From assembly GCA_963778385.1 (NCBI GenBank), contig CAVZUA010000023.1:1-64000 (forward strand): a stretch of 64,000 nucleotides of DNA, in the 5' to 3' direction. The notes under the pieces were generated by a model. The model was not told the DNA's origin and made no database searches. It was given only the letters and a program-made list of their open reading frames with translations. Every line of letters starts with the position of its first letter. Within the stretch, counting starts at the first letter, position 1. Source of the stretch: DATARH01 sp963778385 (lineage in GTDB: Bacteria; Pseudomonadota; Alphaproteobacteria; ATCC43930; CGMCC-115725). The position numbers and the translations under genes are program-made. This document shows positions 52,405-61,781 of this stretch, piece by piece.

Positions 52405-53814
52405 ATGTCGCACGACGCATTGCGCACGATCCTGCCGGCCGCCGGCCTCGATCCCGACCGCGCCCGGAACGTGGAGTTCACCGGCGGCAGTGACCCGATC
52501 CTGCCGACGTCGTTCAAGATCGGCGAGACCAGCACCGCCTGCCTCGGCGCGATCGGACTGGCGGTCAGCGATCTGTGGGAGCTGCGGGGCGGCAAGAAGC
52601 AGGGGATCGGCGTCGATGCGCGGCGCGCCACCGCCTCGCTGCGCAGCGGCCATTACCTCAAGATGGAGCAGGCCCAGGTCTCCCATGAGCGCAATCCGGT
52701 GATGGGCATGTACCCGGCGAAGAACGGCCGCTGGAGCTATATCCACGCCAATTTCCCCAACCATCGCGCCGCCGCGCTTAAGGTGCTGGGTTGCGCCGAG
52801 AGCAAGGACGAGGTGCGCAAGGCCGTCGCCAAATGGGACGCGCTCGAACTCGAAGAGGCGATCATCGCCGCCAGGGGTGCCGGCGGCATGGTGCGCAGCA
52901 TGGCGGAATGGGCCGAGCACCCGCAAGGCAAGGCGCTGGCGACCCTGCCGCTGTTCGAGATCGTCAAGATCGGCGACGCGCCGGTCGAAAAGCTGCCCGA
53001 CGGCGACCGGCCGCTCTCCGGCATCCGTGTGCTCGACCTGACCCGCGTGCTCGCCGGCCCGTCGAGCGCCCGCACCCTCGCCGAACACGGTGCCGATGTG
53101 CTCAAGATCACCGCCGCGCATCTGCCGAACCTGGGCTACCAGGAATTCGACACCGGGCACGGCAAACTGTCGGCGCAGCTTGACCTGCGCGACCCGGTGC
53201 AGCTCGCGACGCTGAAGGATCTGGTGCGCCAGACCGACCTGTTCGTCCAGGGCTACCGTCCCGGCACGCTGTCGGACCGTGGGCTGTCGCCCGAGGAGCT
53301 CGCGAAACTGCGGCCCGGCCTCGTCTACGTGTCGCTCTGCGCGTTCAGCCATGTCGGCCCCTGGTCGAGCCGGCGCGGCTTCGACACGGTGGTGCAGAAC
53401 GTCAGCGGCATCACCAATCGTCAAGGCGAGCTGTTCCCCGGCAAGGAGCCCGGCCCGCAATTCTACCCGGTGTCGGCGATCGATTACCTGACCGGTTATC
53501 TGATGGCATTTGGCGCGCTGGTCGCGCTCAAGAAGCGCGCGACCGAGGGCGGCAGCTGGCTGGTGCGCTGCTCCCTGGCGCAGGCCGGCCGCTGGCTGGT
53601 CGGCCGGGGCGAAGTGCCCGAGGCCCAGCTCAAGGACATCCCGTCCGAGTTCACCCCGGCCGAGATCGAGAATTGGTCGGTCGAGAGCGTGACCCCGGCC
53701 GGCAAGCTGCGCCACCTCGCACCAACCCTGCAGCTCTCCGAGACCCAGCCCTATTGGGCACGCCCGACCGTGCCGCTCGGCTACCACCAGCCGGTCTGGC
53801 CCGCGCGGCCCTAG
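52405..53814 (+). CDS. CaiB/BaiF family III CoA-transferase with permuted domain order
   Basis: 469 residues from ATG 52405 (aggag upstream). The second half starts with the standard family N-terminus PLSGIRVLDLTRVLAGPSSA followed by RTLAEHGADVLK, then TDLFVQGYRPGTLSDRGLS and YVSLCAFSHVGPWSSRRGFD. Before it (residues about 30-205) lies text that normally comes later: KIGETSTACLGAIGLAVSDL, GRWSYIHANFPNHRAAALKV and EWAEHPQGKALATLPL-type small-domain sequence. So the order appears rotated or a partial tandem copy. These enzymes move CoA between carboxylic acids through an aspartyl intermediate. Followed by CapA after 20 bases. Confidence 0.8.
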   Translation: MSHDALRTILPAAGLDPDRARNVEFTGGSDPILPTSFKIGETSTACLGAIGLAVSDLWELRGGKKQGIGVDARRATASLRSGHYLKMEQAQVSHERNPVMGMYPAKNGRWSYIHANFPNHRAAALKVLGCAESKDEVRKAVAKWDALELEEAIIAARGAGGMVRSMAEWAEHPQGKALATLPLFEIVKIGDAPVEKLPDGDRPLSGIRVLDLTRVLAGPSSARTLAEHGADVLKITAAHLPNLGYQEFDTGHGKLSAQLDLRDPVQLATLKDLVRQTDLFVQGYRPGTLSDRGLSPEELAKLRPGLVYVSLCAFSHVGPWSSRRGFDTVVQNVSGITNRQGELFPGKEPGPQFYPVSAIDYLTGYLMAFGALVALKKRATEGGSWLVRCSLAQAGRWLVGRGEVPEAQLKDIPSEFTPAEIENWSVESVTPAGKLRHLAPTLQLSETQPYWARPTVPLGYHQPVWPARP

Positions 53815-53833
53815 GCCCGCGAGCCGGCGCGGG

Positions 53834-54937
53834 ATGCGGCCATCGCGCCGTCGCTTTATCGGCGGCGCGCTCGGCGCGGCTGCACTCGGCCGCTCGACGT
53901 GGGCCGCCGCGCCGGAACTGCACCTGACGGTCATGGGGCAGGCGCTGATCCAGTACGATCTGCGCCAGCACCAATGGCCGGATTACGCCGCGCTCGCCGC
54001 GATGTTCGGCAAGGCGGATCTGTGCTTTACCGACCTGGAGACGGCAATCCGCAGCCCGCGAGCGGAGGCGCCGACGCGCCAGGATGTGTTTCTCCACGCC
54101 ACCGACCCCACCGTACTTGACTGCCTCAAGGATTGGCGCGTCGGTCTCCTGGCAACCGCCAATAATCACGCCTTCGACCTCGGCACCGGCGGCATCCTCG
54201 GGGCGCTCGATGAGCTCGACAAGCGCGACCTCGGCCATGCCGGCACCGGCGTCGATCTTGCCACGGCATCGGCGCCCGCCTTCCGACGGACCGCGAACGG
54301 CACGGTCGCCTTGGTAGCGGCGGCCAGCGGCGCGATCCGTGAGGGTGGCGCTGCCACCGCCGCCCGCGGCGGGGTCAATGAGCTCCGCGTCGACGTGGAT
54401 AAGCCCAATGCGGAAGATGTTGCGCGGATGCTCGCCGCGATCCGCGACGCGGCCGCGCGGGCCGATATCGTTATCACCTATCACCACAATCATGTGCTGA
54501 CCGAGAAAGGCCGCCGGGTTCCGCCGTGGCAGCAGGATTTCGCGCATCGCTGCATCGATGCCGGGGCGGCGATCTTCGTGAGCCACGGCGCGCCCTGGCT
54601 GCTGGGGATCGAGCTCTATCACGGCCGGCCGATCTTCTATGACCTCGGCAGCCTCGTCTTTCAGACGGCGACCGAGACCGGAACGTACGATGCGAGCGCG
54701 TGGCAGAGCGTCATCGCCGAATGCCGCTTCAGCGGCGGCGCGCTTGCCGAGATGCGACTGACGCCGGTACAGCTCAATGCCGAAGGCGTCGACGGCGACG
54801 CGACGACGCGAGGCCGGCCATCCCTGGCCCGCGGCGCGGAGGCCGCCGCGATCCTCGACCGATTGGGCGAACTCTCCGCGCCGTTCGGTACCAGGATCGA
54901 GCACTCGATGGACGGCGGGATCGTCCGCGCGTCGTAG
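53834..54937 (+). CDS. CapA-family metallophosphatase-fold protein, exported
   Basis: 367 residues. Twin-arginine leader PSRRRFIGGALGAAALGRST. Body begins LHLTVMGQALIQYDLR and has DLETAIRSP, then TANNHAFDLG and VSHGAPWLLG, the CapA (PGA_cap) metal-binding sequence. In capsule systems CapA is bound to polyglutamate or capsule export; in other species the CapA-like enzymes have unknown cell-envelope roles. No capB or capC genes nearby, so the target is unclear. Confidence 0.8.
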   Translation: MRPSRRRFIGGALGAAALGRSTWAAAPELHLTVMGQALIQYDLRQHQWPDYAALAAMFGKADLCFTDLETAIRSPRAEAPTRQDVFLHATDPTVLDCLKDWRVGLLATANNHAFDLGTGGILGALDELDKRDLGHAGTGVDLATASAPAFRRTANGTVALVAAASGAIREGGAATAARGGVNELRVDVDKPNAEDVARMLAAIRDAAARADIVITYHHNHVLTEKGRRVPPWQQDFAHRCIDAGAAIFVSHGAPWLLGIELYHGRPIFYDLGSLVFQTATETGTYDASAWQSVIAECRFSGGALAEMRLTPVQLNAEGVDGDATTRGRPSLARGAEAAAILDRLGELSAPFGTRIEHSMDGGIVRAS

Positions 54938-54954
54938 CGGCAGCCGCACGTATC

Positions 54955-55773
54955 TTATCGCCCCGCAAGACGCCGCCTCTCCTGCCGGGCGATCAGCGAA
55001 AAGGCGGACGCGACAAGCAGGATCACGACGCCAAGGAACACCGTCGCCAGCGCGTTGATCTCGGGCGTGACGCCGATCCGCACGCTGGAATAGACCGCCA
55101 TCGGCAGGGTGGTCGCCGACGGGCCGGAGACAAAGCTCGCGACGACGAGATCGTCGAGCGACAGCGTGAAGGCGAGCAGCCAGCCGGAGACCAGCGCCGG
55201 GCTGATCCCCGGCAAGGTCACCCGCCACAGCACGCCAAACGGCCGCGCGCCGAGATCGAGCGCGGCCTCTTCGAGCGCGCGGTCGAACCCGGCGAACTGC
55301 GCCCGCACCAGCACCGCCACAAAGCAGCAGCCGAATGTGGCGTGGGCGATCGTCACGGTCAGCAGGCCGCGGCTTGCGGGCCACCCGAGCCAGGCTTGCG
55401 ACGCCACGAACAGCAGGAGCAGCGACAGGCCGAGGATCACCTCGGGCACGACCAGCGGCGCCATCAGCATAAAGCTGAACACGGTGCGGCCGCGAAACCG
55501 GGTGAAGCGCTCGATCGCGAACCCGGCGCCGGTGCCGAGCACGAGCGCCAGGGTCGCGGCCATCACCGCGATCCGCAGGCTGTTCCACGCCGCGGCGCCG
55601 AACTTGTCGTCACGTATCAGTTCGCCATACCAGTGCAGCGACCATCCGCCCCACACCGCGACAAGACGCGATGCATTGAACGAAAAGGCGACCAGCAGCG
55701 CGATCGGCAGGTACAAAAACCCGAAGCCGAGCACCAGAGCGGCGGCGCGGAACAGCGTGATGCGGCGGCTCAC
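54955..55773 (-). CDS. Polyamine-type ABC transporter permease (PotC-like)
   Basis: 272 residues from GTG 55773 (overlapping the stop of the other permease, GTGA). Six transmembrane helices and the permease EAA loop EEAALDLGARPFGVLWRVTL (about 170-190). Works with the other permease to pass spermidine/putrescine or a similar amine. An open frame to 55902 is a shadow from the overlapping gene. Last gene of the transporter operon. Confidence 0.85.
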   Translation of the reverse strand: MSRRITLFRAAALVLGFGFLYLPIALLVAFSFNASRLVAVWGGWSLHWYGELIRDDKFGAAAWNSLRIAVMAATLALVLGTGAGFAIERFTRFRGRTVFSFMLMAPLVVPEVILGLSLLLLFVASQAWLGWPASRGLLTVTIAHATFGCCFVAVLVRAQFAGFDRALEEAALDLGARPFGVLWRVTLPGISPALVSGWLLAFTLSLDDLVVASFVSGPSATTLPMAVYSSVRIGVTPEINALATVFLGVVILLVASAFSLIARQERRRLAGR

Positions 55774-56648
55774 GCCTCGCGCTTCCCCGCGCGCTCGACC
55801 AGCCGCTGTGCGAGCAGCAAAGGCGCGGTCAGCAGCGCGACCAGCACCATCGCCACCGCGGACGCTGCCGGCCAGTCGACATTGTCGAAGAATTCCTGCC
55901 ACAGCACCTTGCCGACCATCGGGGTACCGGCCCCGCCGAGCAAATCGGGAATCACGAACTCGCCGATCGCCGGGATGAAGACGAGCAGCGCCCCCGCCGC
56001 CATCCCCGGCAGCGACAGCGGCAACACGACCCGCCAGAACACGCGGACCGGCCGCGCGCCGAGATCGGCGGCGGCTTCGAGGAAGCTCTCATCGAGCTGC
56101 GACAGGCTGCCGTAAAGCGGCAGGATCATGAACGGCAGGTAGCCGTAAACCAGGCCGAGCACGACCGAAAAGCCGTTGTAGATCAGCAGCAACGGCGCAT
56201 GGATCAGCCCGAGCGCTTCGAGCCCGCGATTGATGAGGCCGCTCGGCTGCAGCAGGGCGATCCACGCATAGACGCGGATCAACAGGCTCGTCCAGAACGG
56301 CAGGATCACCAGGAACAACAATGGATTGCGCCAGGCTTTCGGGGCGCGGGCGATCGCAAAGGCGATCGGGTAGCCGACCAGCAAACACAGCACCGTCGCC
56401 AGCGCGGCAAAACCGAGCGAATTGGCATAGGCGCGTAAATCTCCCTGCGCTAGCAACCGGTAATTCACCGCGCTCGCGTCGATTTCGAGGCCGCCCGGGC
56501 CATGGCTCACCAGCGCCGTATAGGGCGGGATGGAGTCGGCGGGATGCGTCAGGCTGATCGCTGCGACGATCCCCAGCGGCAGCAGGAAGAAAACGAGCAG
56601 CCACAAAAACGGCGGCGCGATCAGCAGCCACCGTCGCCAGGTCCACAT
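55770..56648 (-). CDS. Polyamine-type ABC transporter permease (PotB-like)
   Basis: 292 residues from ATG 56648 (an ATG-like start at 56681 would add 11). Opens WTWRRWLLIAPPFLWLLVFF. Six membrane segments and an EAA loop DESFLEAAADLGARPVRVFW. Forms the inner-membrane channel with the second permease. Between it and the ATPase gene upstream lie a REP-like palindrome and about 110 bases. Confidence 0.85.
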   Translation of the reverse strand: MWTWRRWLLIAPPFLWLLVFFLLPLGIVAAISLTHPADSIPPYTALVSHGPGGLEIDASAVNYRLLAQGDLRAYANSLGFAALATVLCLLVGYPIAFAIARAPKAWRNPLLFLVILPFWTSLLIRVYAWIALLQPSGLINRGLEALGLIHAPLLLIYNGFSVVLGLVYGYLPFMILPLYGSLSQLDESFLEAAADLGARPVRVFWRVVLPLSLPGMAAGALLVFIPAIGEFVIPDLLGGAGTPMVGKVLWQEFFDNVDWPAASAVAMVLVALLTAPLLLAQRLVERAGKREA

Positions 56649-56680
56649 CAGCAGCCCCGGACGACGATAAAGCAGCACCA

Positions 56681-56752
56681 CCCCGGCGCAGGCCGGGGCC
56701 CATTTCCCAACCGTTTGGTGAGCGGCAAAATGGATCCCGGCCTTCGCCGGGA
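56681..56752. repeat. REP-like palindrome inside the polyamine-transporter operon
   Basis: Two hairpins: ccccggc-gcag-gccgggg (56681-56698) and tcccggc-cttc-gccggga (56735-56752). The element lies in the 115-base gap between the ATPase and the permease gene. It may lower read-through from the ATPase/receptor genes into the permeases, or protect mRNA ends. Confidence 0.8.
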
Positions 56753-56763
56753 TGGACGAGGGG

Positions 56764-57831
56764 TCATTTGGTCAGCACCACCCCATCGGCAGCCTTCCAG
56801 CTTGCCCAGACCCGCTCGCCGCGCGCGAAAGCGGCCGCGGTGGCGCTCGCCATCTGCGCTTTCAATGGATGGCCCGACTGGGTTGTCAGGTGCACCACCG
56901 ACACGCCACCCTGGTAATTGACTGACATCACAGTGGCTGCGATCGCGAAGCCATCCATCCTCTCGCGGGAGAGGCACAATTTTTCCGGCCGCACGGCCAG
57001 CGCCGCAGCGGCGCCCTCGGGCAGTACGGAGGCTTCCGGCAAGGGAAGCATCGCGTCGATCTCGGGAACCTTGAGTCCCAGCGCATTGAAGCCGGCGACC
57101 AGCACCCCGTCGAACAAATTCACCGCGCCGACAAAATCCGCCACGAAGCGCGTGGCGGGCCGCTCGTAGATCTCGCCAGGGCCGCCGATCTGCGCCACCC
57201 GGCCGCGATCCATGACAGCGATGCGTAAGGCGATGCCGAGCGCTTCTTCCTGGTCATGCGTCACGAACACGAAGCTGGTGCCGACCCGCTCCTGGATGCC
57301 GATCAGTTCCAGCCGGGTCTCCTCGCGCAGCTTGCGGTCGAGCGCTGCGAGCGGCTCATCCAGCAGCAGCAGCTTCGGCATCTTGGCGAGCGCCCGCGCC
57401 AACGCCACGCGTTGCTTCTGCCCGCCCGATAGCTCGTGCGGGCGGCGGCGGGCATAGTCCGTCATCTGCACCAGCGCCAGCATTTCGGCGACGCGCGCCG
57501 AGCGGCGGCGGCGCTCCATGCCTTCCTGCTTCAGCCCGAACGCGATATTCCCGGCAACGTCGAGATGCGGGAACAGCGCATACGATTGGAACATCATGTT
57601 GACCGGCCGCCGATACGGCGGGACCTCGGTCACGTCACCGCCGTCAATGACGATGCGCCCGGCATCGGGCCGCTCGAACCCGGCGATCAGGCGCAACAGG
57701 GTGGTCTTGCCGCAACCCGACGGCCCGAGCAGCGCGAACAACTCGCCGCGCTCGATCGACAGCGACACGTCTTCGACCGCGGCGACCGTGCCGAATTTCT
57801 TGCTGACCCCACTGATCTCAAGCAGCGGCAA
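56764..57831 (-). CDS. Polyamine-type ABC transporter ATPase (PotA-like)
   Basis: 355 residues from a TTG at 57831, four bases after the receptor stop. Walker A GPSGCGKTT (36-44), Q-loop in FQSYALFPH, signature LSGGQKQR (134-141), Walker B LLLLDEP (154-160), switch His in VTHDQ, and a C-terminal TOBE domain with VRPEKL. Powers uptake. No closer start is available before the stop of the previous gene. Confidence 0.9.
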   Translation of the reverse strand: MPLLEISGVSKKFGTVAAVEDVSLSIERGELFALLGPSGCGKTTLLRLIAGFERPDAGRIVIDGGDVTEVPPYRRPVNMMFQSYALFPHLDVAGNIAFGLKQEGMERRRRSARVAEMLALVQMTDYARRRPHELSGGQKQRVALARALAKMPKLLLLDEPLAALDRKLREETRLELIGIQERVGTSFVFVTHDQEEALGIALRIAVMDRGRVAQIGGPGEIYERPATRFVADFVGAVNLFDGVLVAGFNALGLKVPEIDAMLPLPEASVLPEGAAAALAVRPEKLCLSRERMDGFAIAATVMSVNYQGGVSVVHLTTQSGHPLKAQMASATAAAFARGERVWASWKAADGVVLTK

Positions 57832-57834
57832 CGC

Positions 57835-58926
57835 TCAGCCGGCCTTGACCCGGTTCCAGGCGCGGGTGCGGGCGCGCTCGTAATCACGCGCCGCCGGCAC
57901 GTCGCCGTGAAACACCTTGCGTACCGCTTCCGGCGGGTAGACGCCCGGATCGTCGCGAATTTCCGGTTTGACGAGCGGCGTCGCGGCCGCATTCGGGTTG
58001 GGATAGGACACTGCGTTGGTGATCGCCGCCGCCACCTCCGGCCGCAGAATGTAATTGATATAGGTCAGCGCGTTCTCCGGATGCGGCGCGTCCTTGGGGA
58101 TGCCCATCATGTCGACCGCCATCAGCGCCCCCTCGCGCGGCACGCGGAAGGCGATCTCGACGCCGTTCTTGGCTTCGGCCGCGCGGTTGCGCGCCTGGAT
58201 CACATCGCCCGAATAGCCGAGCGCGATGCAGATGTCGCCGGTCGCCAGGTCATTGATGTATTGCGACGAATGGAACTTGCGCACGGAGGGGCGGATTTTC
58301 TGCAGCATCGCGACCGCCTTGTCGAGATCGGCCGGGTCGCGGCTTTTCGGGTCGATGCCGAGATAGGAGAACGCCGCCGGAAACACCTCCGCCGGCGTGT
58401 CGAGCAGGGAGACGCCGCAGGAAGCGAGCTTCTTGGCGTTCGCCGGATCGAACAGCAGCGCCAGCGTGTCGCGCGGCCCGGCATCGCCCAATGCCGTGGC
58501 GACCAGCGCCGGATTATAGCCGATGCCGGTGACGCCCCACATATAGGGGACGCCATAGGCGTTGCCCGGGTCCGCGTCGCCGACCAGCGCGAGGATCGCC
58601 GGATCGAGGTTCTTCCAATTCGGCAGCTTCGCCTTGTCGAGCGCGCGGTAGGCGCCGGCCTTGATCTGCCGCGCCATATACGGCATCGCGCTCGGCACCA
58701 CGACATCGTAGCCGGAATTGCCGGCAAGCAGCTTGGCCTCCAGCACCTCGTTGCCGTCGTAGACGTCATAGGTGACGGCGATCCCGGTTTCCTTGGTGAA
58801 ATCGGGGATCGTGTCGGGCGCGATGTAATCCGACCAATTATAGACGTGCAGTTCGGGCGCCTCGGCATGCGCCGCGGTTGCCAGCGCCAGCAGCGCCGCC
58901 GCAATCGTCCAGGTGATGTGTCTCAT
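57835..58926 (-). CDS. Polyamine-type periplasmic binding protein (PotD/PotF-like)
   Basis: 363 residues from ATG 58926. Signal RHITWTIAAALLALATAAHA, then the family start ELHVYNWSDYIAPDTIPDFT and GYDVVVPSAMPY, AYGVPYMWGVTGIGYNP. Binds putrescine/spermidine or a related amine in the periplasm. First gene of the operon: receptor, ATPase, two permeases. The closely related PotF type has similar text, and the ligand is not fixed. Confidence 0.9.
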   Translation of the reverse strand: MRHITWTIAAALLALATAAHAEAPELHVYNWSDYIAPDTIPDFTKETGIAVTYDVYDGNEVLEAKLLAGNSGYDVVVPSAMPYMARQIKAGAYRALDKAKLPNWKNLDPAILALVGDADPGNAYGVPYMWGVTGIGYNPALVATALGDAGPRDTLALLFDPANAKKLASCGVSLLDTPAEVFPAAFSYLGIDPKSRDPADLDKAVAMLQKIRPSVRKFHSSQYINDLATGDICIALGYSGDVIQARNRAAEAKNGVEIAFRVPREGALMAVDMMGIPKDAPHPENALTYINYILRPEVAAAITNAVSYPNPNAAATPLVKPEIRDDPGVYPPEAVRKVFHGDVPAARDYERARTRAWNRVKAG

Positions 58927-59135
58927 CCCCATGCCGTCGGATAGACCAGCCGCGATCCGGCTTGTCAATGACCGGACTTGCGGTCGTGCGTCCTTCGAGA
59001 CAGCCGCTTCGCGGCTTGCTCAGGATGACGGTGGGGGCGGGTGCCGTGACGAACATCCGTCATGGAAAGGAGGCGCAAAGCGCCGTTTCGAACCACGCAT
59101 TGAGCTGATGCGGCAATCCATGCCAATGATGGGCG

Positions 59136-59735
59136 ATGACTACATTCTACTTGCTCCGCCACGGCGAGCATAACGTGCAGGGCCGGATTTGCGCGGGGCG
59201 CATGCCGGGCGTGGTGCTGTCGGAGCGCGGCCGCGGCGAGGCCGAGGCGGCCGCGCGGCGGCTTGGTGGGGCGGGTATCGCGGCGATCTATGCCAGCCCG
59301 ATGGAACGCACGCGCGAGACCGGCGAGATCGTCGGTCGCCAGCTAGAGCTGCCGGTCAATATTTGCGACGACCTTGCCGAACTCGATTTCGGCGAATGGA
59401 CCGGGCTCACCTTTGACGAGGTGCGCAAGGACCCGCGCTGGCTCCTCTGGGCGAGCCATCGCAGCATCTCCTGCATCCCCGGCGGCGAGACGATGCGCGC
59501 GGTGCAGCGCCGCGTCGTGGAGGCGATCATGGATATGCGCGCGGCGCATCCTGACGACCATGTCGTCGTCATCAGCCATGGCGACGTGATCCGCGCCGCG
59601 CTGGTCTTCGCGCTCGGCATGCCGCTCGATCTCTACGGCCGGATCGAAGTGGCGACCGCTTCGCTGAGCACAATACGGATCGACGACAACGGCATCCGCG
59701 TCATCGCCATCAACGAGCGGGTGGCGCCTTCATAA
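59136..59735 (+). CDS. Histidine phosphatase (phosphoglycerate-mutase-like) protein
   Basis: 199 residues. Catalytic RHGE (R8 H9 G10 E11) at the N-terminus, then IYASPMERTRETGEI with Arg, and a second His in VVVISHGDVIRAAL. Cytoplasmic; acts on a phosphorylated metabolite such as alpha-ribazole or a sugar phosphate, not determined here. Length typical. Independent gene between a transporter operon and an oxidase. Confidence 0.85.
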   Translation: MTTFYLLRHGEHNVQGRICAGRMPGVVLSERGRGEAEAAARRLGGAGIAAIYASPMERTRETGEIVGRQLELPVNICDDLAELDFGEWTGLTFDEVRKDPRWLLWASHRSISCIPGGETMRAVQRRVVEAIMDMRAAHPDDHVVVISHGDVIRAALVFALGMPLDLYGRIEVATASLSTIRIDDNGIRVIAINERVAPS

Positions 59736-59754
59736 GATCACCACCCCTTCTTGT

Positions 59755-59848
59755 TCGTCATGGCCGGGCTTGACCCGGTCATCCGCGCCAAGCGATTTGG
59801 CGTCGGAACGGCTTCCGTGGATGCCCGGATCAAGTCCGGGCATGACGA
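59755..59848. repeat. REP-like palindrome after the phosphatase
   Basis: tcgtcatg (59755-59762) and catgacga (59841-59848) form the outer arms. Inner pairs ccgggcttgacccgg (59764-59778) and ccggatcaagtccgg (59825-59839) are near-perfect inverted copies. Located between convergent stops of the phosphatase and the oxidase, so it may also act as a terminator for both. Confidence 0.75.
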
Positions 59849-59858
59849 GTTTGGGCCC

Positions 59859-61106
59859 CTAAAGACTGGCGAGCGCTTCCTCGGCGGCGCGCAGCCCGCT
59901 CTCGAACGCGCCGTGCACGGTCGAGAAGAAATCCGGCGAGGTCGCCTCGCCGGCAAAGAAGATGCGGTTGTCGACCGGCGCGGCGAGCAGCGCGCGGTCG
60001 CCGGCGTGGCCGGGGCGGGCGTAGGAATAGGAACCGCGGGCGAACTCGTCGGCGCGCCAGGACGAGGCGGCGAGCGGCGTCAGCTGCTTGCGGATCGCGC
60101 TCCCGCGCAACGCGGCTAGCTCCCCGGTCGCGAAAGCGGCCATCGCGGCAATGCCGTCGCGCTCCATGCCGGCGGCGAATTCGCCGCCGAAAAAGCATTG
60201 GACAATCGGCCGGCCGAACGGGCGCACCTGATAATTCATCGTCTCGCGCCGCGTCGTCGAGCCGACGAGAAAGATGTCGCCCTCCGGGTCGAGATCGTCC
60301 ATCCGGCCGTCAAACGCGAAGAACAGCTTGTTGGCGAGGCCGAGCGGCAGCCCGTCGGCGGCAGCCCGCTTCGTCGGCAGAGCTGGGGCGAACACCACAT
60401 CCTCGCGCGCCAGGATGTCGGTCGGCACGGCGACGATGACGCGCCGCGTGCTGACCCGACCGCGCCTTGTGTCGATGACGATGTCGCGCCCGCTGTGGTC
60501 GATACGCGACACGGCGGCGCCATAGGCGATCGGCAGCGGCGCCGCCAGGGTGGTCAGCAGCGTGCCGTAGCCGCGCTGCACCCGCCAGTTGACGCCGCTG
60601 TCCTCGTAGCGGTCGTTGTCCTTGACCGACAGCTTGTCGAGCTCGACGGCGTTGCCCCAAGTGCTGGTGGCATCGAGCAGCGTGTTCCATCGCCCGCCGA
60701 CCGGCAATGTCGTCGACGCCGGGCGATCCTCCGGCTCCAGCGCGGCGAGGTGGCGGGCGCGAAAATTCTCTTCGCGCGCGGCGATCCATGCCTCCTGCTC
60801 GTCGGTGGTGGCGCCGCTGTTGCGCAGCCGGGTGGTCCATTCGGGCCGGCGGCGGTAGATCGCGAAGCCGAGTTCCTCGGCAATGCCGCTCAGCACGTTG
60901 CGGTCGGCGGAATGCAGCCATTCGCCGCCGAGATCGCAGGGATAGCCGTTCTTCTCGACGGTCCAGGCGCGGCCGCCGGCGCGGTCGCGCGCCTCCAGCA
61001 CCAGCACCGACACGCCGGGGGAGGCGACGAGCCGCCGTGCCGCGGCGATCCCGGCGCTGCCGGCGCCAATCACCGCGACATCGACCTCGGAGGGGAGATT
61101 AGTCAC
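59859..61106 (-). CDS. Flavin-dependent amine oxidase
   Basis: 415 residues from GTG 61106. FAD-binding VAVIGAGSAGIAAARRL and LVLEARDRAGGRAWT (the GxGxxG and the RxGGR motif) near the N-terminus; a FAD-pyrophosphate loop GEWLHSADRN, and end text FFAGEATSPDFFSTVHGAFE with the GE...TVHGA FAD site. Family oxidises amines or similar compounds with oxygen. It lies downstream of the polyamine transporter and could act on its substrate (inference). The longer start at 61184 is inside a palindrome. Confidence 0.85.
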   Translation of the reverse strand: MTNLPSEVDVAVIGAGSAGIAAARRLVASPGVSVLVLEARDRAGGRAWTVEKNGYPCDLGGEWLHSADRNVLSGIAEELGFAIYRRRPEWTTRLRNSGATTDEQEAWIAAREENFRARHLAALEPEDRPASTTLPVGGRWNTLLDATSTWGNAVELDKLSVKDNDRYEDSGVNWRVQRGYGTLLTTLAAPLPIAYGAAVSRIDHSGRDIVIDTRRGRVSTRRVIVAVPTDILAREDVVFAPALPTKRAAADGLPLGLANKLFFAFDGRMDDLDPEGDIFLVGSTTRRETMNYQVRPFGRPIVQCFFGGEFAAGMERDGIAAMAAFATGELAALRGSAIRKQLTPLAASSWRADEFARGSYSYARPGHAGDRALLAAPVDNRIFFAGEATSPDFFSTVHGAFESGLRAAEEALASL

Positions 61107-61119
61107 CAAAGCTCCGCGT

Positions 61120-61224
61120 ACCCCCACCCCAACCCTCCCCCGCGGGCGGGGGAGGGGGATAGCAATCGCCAGCGCGCCGACCACGCTCCCTCCCCCGCCA
61201 GCGGGGGAGGGCTGGGGTGGGGGT
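61120..61224. repeat. Long C-rich/G-rich inverted repeat
   Basis: A 22-bp arm acccccaccccaaccctccc-cc at 61120-61141 is inverted at 61203-61224 with one mismatch; a further pair around the cgggcgggggaggg and ccctcccccgcca segments sits inside. It lies between the oxidase and cupin genes. G-runs could also form quadruplexes on one strand. Confidence 0.8.
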
Positions 61225-61241
61225 CGTCAGGCCTGCAGACC

Positions 61242-61664
61242 CTAAACTGTCGCCGGCTCGCCGTACTCGGCGTCGGTGACATGCGTGCCCCAGGCCGTGC
61301 CTTCGCCCTTCTCGCCGGCTTCCGACAACGCGAGATGCGCAAACAACCGGTCGGGCGAGGCGCCGTGCCAGTGCTGCGTATCGGGTGGGATGTTGACCAC
61401 ATCGCCGGGGTTTAGCACTTGCGGTTTCTCGCCCTTGAAGCAGATGCGGCCAACCCCTGACAGGCAATAGAGCGTCTGGCCGACCGGGTGGGCGTGCCAG
61501 GCGGTGCGCGCGCCGGGGGTGAAGGTCACCACCGACCCGCCCATCCGCGACGGCGCCTCGGTGACGACCACGGGGTCCTGAAACACGACGCCGGTAAAGG
61601 TTTCCGCCGCACCGCGCCGGGTCTGGCGCTGGCCGGCACGGACGACACCTGCTTTCACGGGCAT
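61242..61664 (-). CDS. Cupin-domain protein (quercetin-dioxygenase/ChrR-like)
   Basis: 140 residues from ATG 61664. Two cupin motifs: TFTPGARTAWHAHPVGQTLY with His residues around 56-58, and VVNIPPDTQHWHGAS. Matches carboxymuconolactone-decarboxylase-like or RmlC-like cupins of unknown function. Binds a metal and probably processes a small organic acid. Same strand as the oxidase but separated by a palindrome. Confidence 0.8.
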   Translation of the reverse strand: MPVKAGVVRAGQRQTRRGAAETFTGVVFQDPVVVTEAPSRMGGSVVTFTPGARTAWHAHPVGQTLYCLSGVGRICFKGEKPQVLNPGDVVNIPPDTQHWHGASPDRLFAHLALSEAGEKGEGTAWGTHVTDAEYGEPATV

Positions 61665-61781
61665 GGCTCTTCCTCCTGCTGAAATCTGACGCGTGGAGCA
61701 TAGGCGGCCGACGGCGGGGCGCGCAATCACGCGTGCGGGGCGAAGGCGGGGCTCGACAGGTCAGCCTCAAGAAAGCCGCTT

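Noticed and set aside
52327..53934. A 535-residue minus-strand frame antisense to the CoA-transferase
   Set aside because: Same antisense composition signature; no start context.
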